Shown here in pieces: positions 55,984-64,000 of a stretch of 64,000 nt of DNA. Below the pieces are notes generated by a model. The model did not search any database. It worked only from the letters and a program-made list of their open reading frames with translations, and was not told where the DNA came from. The stretch is from Medicago truncatula (taxonomy: Eukaryota; Streptophyta; Magnoliopsida; Fabales; Fabaceae), in assembly GCF_003473485.1 (NCBI RefSeq), contig NC_053049.1, positions 5,704,001-5,768,000 of the forward strand. The letters run 5' to 3'. The first letter of the stretch is position 1. Each line of letters opens with the position of its first letter. The position numbers and the translations under genes are program-made.

Positions 55984-57465
55984 CTATAGGTGCTTTTGTT
56001 TTGTTTTGTATGGTGATTCTTTTGCCCTCTTCTCCCATGTACCTATACCAGTCTTAGTGTTAGGAGTATTGGTATTGGTGTTTGAATGAAAGAATAGGCA
56101 AACTGCAGAGCAATCATCAGGTTTAGATGGAATCTTAGTCTTCCATGCTTGAACAGCTGCCTCAACAACTAGTTTAGCAGCCGAAGATCGTGGAGCAGAT
56201 GCCACAATGTTCACAACTTGATTGTTGGATAAAACATCCCAAACCCCATCTGTGGCTAAAACAACAAACTGATCATGGTCGGTGATGCGGTGATAGGAGA
56301 CTTCAGGAACAGATATGAGTCCTGAGTCCTTGAGGACAAAGTCGCCAAAAGCTCGTGACATAGCTAGGCCAGGTGAATCAGCATTGGGAAGCCAAAGTCG
56401 AGGAACTGCTGAATCGTTGTCTAGGGCAAACACCCTTCCTTTACAAATCCTTATCCTCGTTGCTTCTCCTAATTAACGCACAAGCACAATAATCATGAAT
56501 AAGATTAAACTCCCTGCCTCTGATCATATATATAAGAAAACATTGTGTTACAAAAATTTAAATCAAATACATTAATTTTTGTTGACGCAACTTTTTCTTA
56601 TATATAGAACCCGAATGTAGTACTATGTATGCAACAAAGAAATTATATAATACTTGGAAGATTTGGCTTGAGGTCTGTTGTCAACTGAAGAGCAATAAGA
56701 GAACCATTTGGATCTAGGGTACCTAAAACAGCTCTCGAGTCTCCAACATTTGCAGTAACTAGTTTGTCGCCCTGAAACAAGAAGAATGAGTGAGGAATGC
56801 GCACATAAGTATTTTTTTCTCTCATTCTTTTAACGAAATAAGATGAAAAGAAATGAAATAGCGTACATGCCTTCTTGAGCAAGGTAACAGCGGTAGTCCC
56901 ACTGCCATAAGATTCCATGAAATATTGCAATTTGAGTTCGTTGTCCATAAACTTAGACGCTTTCAAAAATGATTCTCTCAATATCTCGAAATGGTTATTA
57001 TTATAATTATTATTATTATAATCATCACGAAGACACGAATTCCATTCTTCCATTAGCTTTAAAGGGAAAGAATTTCTGACTTTCTTGGCGACCACATGTC
57101 CAAAAGGTCCATGCCCATCAAATACACCACAAAATACGACATCCTCCATGGAACCAAAGTTCTGAAAAATTTATACATTTATTATTTGATTGAATGATAT
57201 ATCACATCAAAGATTGAAGAATGAAGAGAAATAATACCTCCCAAAGAAGCATTGCATCCTGGTTGATGCCTTTTCTGCCTTGCTTGCAACACAAGGAAGC
57301 AACATGAGATGAACCATTCAAGAATATTCTTCCAGGAACTCTATGCAACCCCATTTCCACGCCCGAATCACGTTTATGTGTATAGGATGAAAATGAAGGA
57401 GATTCATAATAATAATTTGTATCAGTAGAAGGAGCTAAAGAAGCTCCTGAGATGCACAATCCCAT
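55984..57465 (-). CDS. Protein phosphatase 2C (plant clade E type)
   Basis: Mg/Mn-dependent Ser/Thr phosphatase. Four exons on the minus strand, 57465-57238, 57161-56871, 56771-56654 and 56468-55984, give 373 residues. It starts MGLCISG, a likely N-myristoylation and palmitoylation site, so membrane attachment is plausible. PP2C motifs in order: KQGRKGINQDAMLLWE (about 62-76), VFCGVFDGHGPFGH with the metal-binding DGHG, ESYGSGTTAVTLL, GDKLVTANVGDSRAVLG, LWLPNADSPGLAMSRAFGDF, FVVLATDGVWDVLSNNQVV and KPDDCSAVCLFF. The key Asp residues are present. A low-complexity insert (DDYNNNNYNNNH) follows the first metal site. Intron 2 (56772-56870) needs a GC donor to keep the frame and the family length. 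No ABA-receptor-specific features are visible; substrate unknown. Confidence 0.93.
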
Positions 57466-57970
57466 CGATCCCGACACGACAATGAACACAACAATAACAC
57501 ACACAACTCAATTCAAATCAATGACATTTTTTCATATGGATAATGATTTTTTTTAAAGATTTTCATACGGATAATGATAAGGTATAATATTTTCCAGAAA
57601 TAGTAACAACAATAACCGTCTATCAAAAATAGCAAAAAAATTCAACTGAATATATGATATGGATATATTTTTAATTTGATAAGAAGTTAAGCATATGTGA
57701 TTGCACAAGTGGCACTTCACATACACTACATCACACACCAAACAAAGAGATAGAGAAAGGAATTCGTCAAAAACTTTCAGTTGTTTTTGTTTACAACCAA
57801 TGGTTAATTGATAGGTAGATAGATAATCCATTCCAATTCACCTTCTTATCTCTCACATTCACACCTACTTACCTATAATTACGCCAAATCCAATTATCTT
57901 TCTAATATATGATAAGCATTCATGATCTATGATACATACACTTTTAATCAATAACTTATTTCTGTTAATT
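57466..57970. other. PP2C upstream region
   Basis: Promoter and leader of the minus-strand PP2C gene. AT-rich, no other gene seen. Confidence 0.4.
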
Positions 57971-57987
57971 AAAGAGTATCACACATA

Positions 57988-58117
57988 AACCCACTTGGGT
58001 TGACCTGGTGGTATTAGCTTGGGATCTAGGAGTGTGCTCCGTCTCGACGTCTCAAGTTCGATCTCTCCTGGGTTAATTTAGGTGGGCTAATTTAGTTTCT
58101 TAAAAAAAAAAAAAAAA
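57988..58117 (+). mobile_element. tRNA-derived SINE with target duplication
   Basis: About 110 bp plus an A16-17 tail. The A-box-like region is 'tgacctggtggtattagc' and the B box is 'aagttcgatctc'; it ends 'gctaatttagtttctt' before the A run. AGAGTATCACACATA flanks it at 57973-57987 and 58118-58132 without mismatch. Together these define a recent SINE insertion. Confidence 0.85.
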
Positions 58118-58132
58118 AGAGTATCACACATA

Positions 58133-58690
58133 TTTAATTTGTAAGCTAAATGTGATAATCTTATCCCAAACTTGCGAAAATTAAGTTGATAAAATGAAAT
58201 TTTTTTGTGAATATAATTTTTTTATTCATATAAGATATATCATACAACTTTAAACTTACTTGAAAAGAGCATCGGACTAAAATTTAACAAATTCTAGTTA
58301 CAAGAAATATACCATGAAGTGATGAAAGTATGAAACCCCATGTCATGCTTATAGCTTATCATTAACAAGAAACGTATTGATACAATGGGGTATTTCAAAA
58401 TAAATATAAATGGTCTCGCTTGATCACTGAATTCCGCAACATCAAGCCTGTTGTATTAGAATCAACCACAAAATCAAATCGGAAAATGTTAATTGGACGG
58501 TGAAAATCACAATACAAGGTGTTAAACTAATATAACCCTAAAGGCGATTTTCTTCATGCGTATATTGGGTATAATCCTAATTTTTTTATGGCGAAGTATT
58601 TGCAATGCTTGAACTGTGATTATTGTAGGGTCAAGATGGAGGATAGGTGATAACTCATCTCTTAATTTGTGAAGTGAGTCTTGACTAAAA
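58133..58690. other. Spacer, no gene seen
   Basis: AT-rich; nothing recognised. Confidence 0.4.
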
Positions 58691-59034
58691 GGTGGATGTA
58701 GACATGGCAATAAAATCCGCCCCCGTCTCGAATTTAACGGGGAAAAGCCGATTTAACCGAATGCGGGTATGGGGGAAATTTAAATTTGTAGTACGGGACC
58801 GGGGCCGGGGGATGCTTACACCCGCCTCGCACCCGCCCCGTCCCGCACCAACTTTTCGAAATTTACTTTATTAAATTTATATCTTATTTCCATAAGTACC
58901 AACCTATTTTAATATATTATTACTCTCTAGAAACATATTTATTATAATTATTAATATATTATTACTCTAGGAGGAGATGCTAGGGGAGTGTATTATTTTA
59001 CTTGGTAATATTTCTTTGTAGTGTAATGTGAAAG

Positions 59035-60479
59035 ACACTTTGAGATGGCATCTGGATCCTTATGCAGGACATTCCTCAGGTGGAAGGTGCAGATGCTCTA
59101 GTTTGGCATAAACATGTTCCACTTAAGGTCTCAATTTTTGCTTGGAGGTTGGTAAAAAATAGGTTGCCTACAAGGTCAAAACCTGATGCATCGCGGTATC
59201 CTCTTAGATTCGGATGCGAGTTGTTTGTTAGGTTGCGGCCAAATCGAGACTTCTCAGCATTTATTTATTTCTTGTGGTTTTTATGGCACTTTGTGGTTTA
59301 AGGTGCGGTTTTTATTTATTTCTTTGGTGGCTAAAAGCTAATAATGTTGTTTTTGTTTTTAGTTTCCATTTGTGGTGGTTAGGGGTGTTCAAAACCGAAC
59401 CAACCCAATAGAAAAACCGCAAACCGAACTAACCCAAACCGAAACCGCACTTGGTTCGGATGAGTTCAGATGACTTTTAGACTGAACCGCGCGGTTCGGT
59501 TCGGTTTGCGGTTTGCATCTCAGCAACCAAACCAAACCAAACCGCAAAAATACTCAATGTTATTAAACACTAAGTAAGTACTGTACTAGCCCAATACCAA
59601 AGTGAACCCAAACCCAAGCCCAACACTATCCAGCAGAAACTACACAATATTCATTTTTTACTGCCATTTATGAGTGCCATTCATTTTGGAGTTTAGAATT
59701 TTCTACATACAGCTGTTTATTATATGAATGATTGTTATTCATTTCTTAGTCTAGAATTTTCTATAGATTCGTGATCATCCTTGCAAGAAAGATTTTACAT
59801 TTATGCAAAGAGGCAATATTTATATTGATAGTTTGCCGAATTTAGAATCATGATTTTTATTCACTAAATCATGATTTATATTGAGGCAATGTTTATGATT
59901 TTTGTTTTTTAACTTTAGATATGACTATCAAGTTGTTATTATTTTGGAGTCATGATAATGTGTTACTTTGGAACTTCAAGTTGTTCTTTTTTGGTTCTTA
60001 AATATTATTTTGGTACTGTAATGTTAATTTTAGATAAATAACTTTTATTGGTATTGTAATGCTATTTTGGAACTTCAAGTTCTTTTTTTGAATAATTAAA
60101 ATTGCTTGGTACTAGTTGGCAGTATTAGAGTTAATGTAATTTTTTTATTTATCTCGCGATTAACCGCATCAACTGAACCAATCCAAACCGCATTGGTTTG
60201 GTTTGGTTTGGTTTGGATGACTTTTTAAAAATCAACCGAACCAAACCAAACCGCATGCTTTTTTCTCTCGCGGTTTGGATGATTATTATGCTTGAAATCG
60301 AACCAAACCGCACTGCGAACACCCCTAGTGGTGGTCAAGTCCTTTGGCTTGTTTGGGACTTGGCTAATTTTTGTTTGACTTTGTATATTTGTAAATGCTT
60401 GGGGCCTCCTTGGTACATCTTGTACTTGGAGGTGTCTGTGGTTTGTTAATATTATTTCCATTTTTGATTGTTCAAAAAA
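59035..60479 (+). mobile_element. 5'-truncated LINE inside the outer hAT-like element
   Basis: The zf-RVT region reads ALVWHKHVPLKVSIFAWRLV, KNRLPTRS and a broken SAFIYFLWFLWHF. It resumes after the inner element with a 3' UTR ending 'ttccatttttgattgttc' and a poly(A) at 60474-60482. The 5' border is approximate; a TATAATTATT repeat on both sides (about 58934 and 60484) could be the target duplication. Confidence 0.7.
59380..60327. mobile_element. Innermost hAT-like MITE
   Basis: Ends TAGGGGTGTTC and GAACACCCCTA, with GTGGTGGT duplicated exactly at 59372-59379 and 60328-60335. Subterminal repeats of AACCGAACC and GGTTTGGTTTGG types pair across the element. This is a widespread plant hAT-type repeat, by recall. 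Confidence 0.88.
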
Positions 60480-60658
60480 AAAATATAATTATTGTTTTTT
60501 GTTGTTATGAAAAAATGAAAAGATATGCATTTTTTAAATATTTTATAAAAAATAGAATTTTCGTGGATGGGGTGGAGGCGGGGGTGGGTGCATGGATGCG
60601 GGGGCGGGGATGCTTAAACCCGCCCCCGATCTGCCCCGTTGCCATGTCTAGGTGGATG

Positions 60659-61845
60659 TCGTGTAAATCTTCCCCATCATATTCCACTCGTGTTATAAAC
60701 ATATTCATACCTTATAAATCCTAAACTTAAAACTTCATTGTGGCACCTTATTAATATTGTTAATTGGCAGCATTAAGGACTTGAAGGTAAAGGTAAAGGT
60801 AAACTTGAGCATTAAGTGTGGGCAACTACACTGATCAACCAACACCACAATGTTCTATCATATTAATATATCATATTTTTAGCCAACTCATTAATCTTTA
60901 GACCTTTTATAATATTTTTTCTTATAGTTTTTCCAGACCTCCATCTGCACCTAGCAATTTGACTACTCTCCGTATGATACTCTCCTTACTATAAAATCTA
61001 CAAGTCTTTTCTCTACATGCAAAAACCACCCAAGTCTACTTTACACCATTTGTTCTATAAATATTACCCCAACTCTCTAATGTTGTCATTTATAATCTCA
61101 CCCAGTTTGGTCTTACCACAAAACTTTCTAAAACATGGTCTTCATTTAAATATGGATTTAATTGAATTTCACATTATTATTGGCTATCCCAATAGTACCA
61201 CCTCACTATAAAAATCATTCTGTTAAATCTTTCATTGAAGAAAATAAATCTCTAATCATATGTTTGGACGGAAAATGGATTTTTAGGGATTAACCTAGAA
61301 ATTACCTACTTAAATACAAGGAACTCAATGATTGAATGAGCTCCGGTGTTGAAGAATAAATGTTGAAATGCTAGAGTTTTCATAGAAAAGAAGATAAGTT
61401 TGGGAAATACGAGTTACCTTAATTCAAGAAATTGGGCTAGTTATATAGCTGAGGCAGTTACAAAGTGATCAATTGAAATACTTTAGATCCTTACCAATCA
61501 CAAATGACAAATCACCAAACAAATAACAAACTAAAATAAAAAACATGCTGATAGATCACATTTAGGGACTTACCATTCTATTAGGGAAATGAAACTATAA
61601 AATAAAGCAAAGTTATCACATGATAAATTCCTCTAACATATGTATAGTATCATAGTGTTAAGAGAGGTAGAGAATAAATAAAGAATGGTGATAGGGAAAA
61701 AGGCAGAATAGCTGCAGGAGCCTGCAAAATGTACATACCATAAAAAACCTGGTAATGACATTCATTTCAATGTTTATTTAATAAGCAAAAACTTCTCTTT
61801 CAGAGAAAAATAATAATAATTGTCCTTTTATGAGTGAAACTGTAG
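60659..61845. other. Spacer, no gene seen
   Basis: AT-rich. The right end is the 3' UTR of the hydrolase gene. Confidence 0.4.
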
Positions 61846-63389
61846 TTAGAGTCTGACTGCTATACAAAGCCCATCATAGCTCAGTTGCGCATCAAGGCCC
61901 TCAGACTCCAATAATTTTGTAAGGTAGTCATTCACTTCTTCATGATCCATCAGATGCATCATACCTTTGAATTGCCAACAAAGAGACATCGAAAATTACT
62001 TTTTTTGAAACATTTTCATTGATGAAATATGTAATTATGGTTTTAAATAAAGGTTCGGAACTGCAAGTGGCTGCAGTATAATTGTTTTCATGCAAGTGAA
62101 ACCGCAACGTGCCTGCAATTGAGGCAGCATTGGGTGCATTTGATCGCAATTCTTCACAATATCAAAGATTGCACCACGACCAGAATCATTACCACATGTG
62201 TATGTAATAGTAACTGCTGCTCCAATTATTTTTTAGTTACTACCTATGAACTTAAGGAGATATTCTATCATGATGCCTAAATATATTTGATCAATGAACT
62301 TAAGTAGACTGTTGCATCAAGAAAATTAAGGCATGGAAAATTATGCTAACATGGAAGTTGAAGCTGAACATACCAGTAAAAAGTGTCCTTTTGGGTTGAA
62401 TTTTTCGCACTTCCTCTAAGGCCTGAAAAGGAAGATCAGAATAAACTTATTCTCCAAGAAGAAAAAAAATCAACAAATGTGAAAGGGATTACCCTTGGAA
62501 GTCCAAAATGTGTAGCTGAAGAGCGGTCCGGCCTCAAAGCATCCTGTCGAACGTAGACACATTATGAGCCAAAGAGAAATACTATGCCAAAATTCTAGTT
62601 TTTTAATGTGAAAATGAGGTTAGTTTATGGCAAGATAGAGAAGATAGGAGGAGGGGCTGAGTCACCATGATTAGAAGTTCACAGTCCTTCAAAAGTGGAT
62701 AAGTTTCTTCAGGAATTTCACTGACATCACTGCAAAATTAGATCCAAGATCAACTCACGTATGTATTGACAAAAAATCTGGACTGAATTATCATACAAGC
62801 AAAAAAAATTCCACTTAATGAGAAACATCACCTTATGTAACATATATTACCAAAACGGAAACCAAGGGACCGATAACCTTGGCCATGCCATACTGGTAGT
62901 GGAGTAAACTGAATTACAATCATAAAAAGAACAAGAAATTAGAGCCAAGCCCCATGCACAAGCATTTCATGGTCAGAAATTACGAGTTTAATAGGTAGAG
63001 AATATCAGTGTAAATTAGTTTTACACAGATTTCCAATGGGAGTCCTTCATTTTTTCAGGTCATAGCATTAATTTTAAAATGCAGTTATAAAAGTGGACCG
63101 ATGTAGCAAAATAGTGTAAAGTAGTTGGTAGTTTTGCACTAACAATTCAAATCCTTTAAATAAATCAATTGATTGCGCAATAAATGAGAAAATAAAATTG
63201 AGTGAACAGAAAAAAGTAGCAAAACACCCTCGATCACTTCATTCTATTATAATTGTTAATAATACCAACCTTCAATCCGTGTACGAAAAACGGTTCTTCA
63301 GATATGCTATTGAATTGCAACGCTGAGACTGCAGCACCAGGTATGATTACACTTGTATCAACTAAATAATAATGGGTCTTCTTCATCAC
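61846..63389 (-). CDS. Metallo-beta-lactamase-fold hydrolase (PhnP-like), 3' part
   Basis: Six exons on the minus strand join in one frame: 63389-63270, 62908-62832, 62729-62666, 62543-62493, 62422-62374, 61964-61846, giving 159 residues to the stop. Text: VMKKTHYYLVDTSVIIPGAA, FTPLPVWHGQGYRSLGFRFG, NICYISDVSEIPEETYPLLK, DCELLIMDALRPDRSSATHF, GLPRALEEVRKIQPKRTLFT, GMMHLMDHEEVNDYL and a final LSYDGLCIAVRL. This matches plant proteins annotated 'metallo-hydrolase/oxidoreductase superfamily' or 'putative hydrolase C777.06c' (recall). SDVS and the His of SATHFGL and MMHLMDH are likely metal ligands by analogy with PhnP. The HxHxDH motif and earlier exons lie beyond the right edge. The substrate is unknown. 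Confidence 0.85.
61970..62370. other. Last intron of the hydrolase gene with a possible MITE
   Basis: The stretch at 62040-62170 ('ggttttaaataaaggttcgg', 'gaaaccgcaacgtgcctgca', 'cacaatatcaaagattgc') has the feel of a decayed inverted-repeat element, but its ends are not clear. Confidence 0.3.
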
Positions 63390-64000
63390 CTGCACATTTC
63401 AGTAATGAACACTTGAGCGAATTCAAGAAAAACATATATCAGCAATTGTGCACTGAAATAACAAATGGTTCATCAGTCAGGTGATCTTCACAAGCTTTAA
63501 ATCATTTTATACTTCCAGGGTAAAGCTGCAGGTGCTATTAACAGGAAATCCATATCCATAGGACAAGGGAAAGTAAATATAAAAAACATGCAACAATTAA
63601 ACGTCAAGAAATCTGTTAGGCGGGATGTCACCAACCCTACTGAAAGGGTTGTAAACGTCTACTATAGGAAAAAGTTCACCAATTGTTAGGATTTAAGCCC
63701 ATGAGAAGAGACAAATCCAAAAGATTGGTCCATTAAGTGGAAAAGCCTCATTGCTTAATATCACACTTTATCTACTCAATAAGGGTCTCCTAACAAAATC
63801 AAGCTTATTATACTTTACCCTGAAAGTTATAATATTTGAGAAGGAAAATATATCCCTGAAAACACTTCTTCATTTTTCTACAGTACCAATCTAAATCCTG
63901 AAAATGATCTTAAATGTATAGTAAAATATTAAGAGACAAGCATAACTATAATGCAAGATGGACAGAATCCCTCCCTGAATTTCAAAAGCTATCATAGTGA
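63390..64000. other. Intron sequence of the hydrolase gene to the window edge
   Basis: No further exon of the hydrolase could be recognised, so this is probably a long intron; the next upstream exon should lie beyond 64000. Confidence 0.4.

Larger units (their letters stand above)
58699..60650. mobile_element. hAT-like element (outermost of a three-level nest)
   Basis: Inverted ends TAGACATGGCAA and TTGCCATGTCTA, with GC-rich subterminal sequence on both sides ('atccgcccccg' left, 'ccgcccccgatc' right). GGTGGATG is repeated exactly at 58691-58698 and 60651-60658, the 8-bp duplication of hAT transposons. No transposase is visible; the interior is filled by a LINE and a second hAT-like element. 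Confidence 0.85.

Noticed and set aside
60225-60708. Minus- and plus-strand ORFs near 60.2-60.7 kb
   Set aside because: Arise from the repeated AACCAAACC / GGTTTGG text and the GC-rich hAT end; not genes.

Overview
This window looks like nuclear DNA from a dicot plant, most probably a papilionoid legume such as Medicago or Trifolium. The DNA is AT-rich, genes have introns and long spacers, the gene families are plant-specific (LBD, IDD, PADRE, clade-E PP2C), and the repeats are of types I associate with legumes (Stowaway MITEs, L1-type LINEs, tRNA-derived SINEs, hAT and Mutator-like non-autonomous elements). The genus call is inference from recall; no search was run.

Ten genes are supported. 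From left to right: the 3' half of a mitochondrial CPN60-like chaperonin (370-2379, +); a class I LBD/LOB-domain transcription factor with two exons (3163-4531, -); a single-exon PADRE/DUF4228 protein (7293-7901, -); an intronless F-box/LRR protein (23150-24946, +); Mediator subunit 9, five exons rebuilt here (31349-34260, -); a 66-residue small protein (37929-38129, +); an INDETERMINATE-DOMAIN C2H2 zinc-finger factor, three exons (44057-46379, -); a plant PP2C phosphatase, four exons (55984-57465, -); and the 3' part of a PhnP/metallo-beta-lactamase-like hydrolase, six exons, running off the right edge (61846-63389, -). The tenth coding trace is an F-box C-terminal remnant (15366-15614). The genes are independent, scattered loci; nothing suggests a pathway cluster.

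The spacers are dominated by transposable elements, several with exact borders: a 5'-truncated LINE flanked by a perfect 16-bp target duplication (12755-14167); a LINE with EN and RT domains (19277-21620) cut by a gypsy-like LTR (about 17200-19276); two Stowaway MITEs of identical length in opposite orientation (30997-31292 and 40831-41126); a Mutator-like element with arms of about 330 bp and a 9-bp duplication (51523-52369); two short SINEs; and a three-level nest at 58699-60650 (hAT inside a LINE inside another hAT-like element). A nuclear copy of mitochondrial rps3 lies at 8534-8740.

I found no clearly novel biological system. The least explained signals are a dispersed palindromic GTTAAC motif family (6239-6502 and 29790-30160), a block of heat-shock-element-like palindromes (15840-16680), and two probable GC-AG introns in conserved genes (CPN60 and PP2C).
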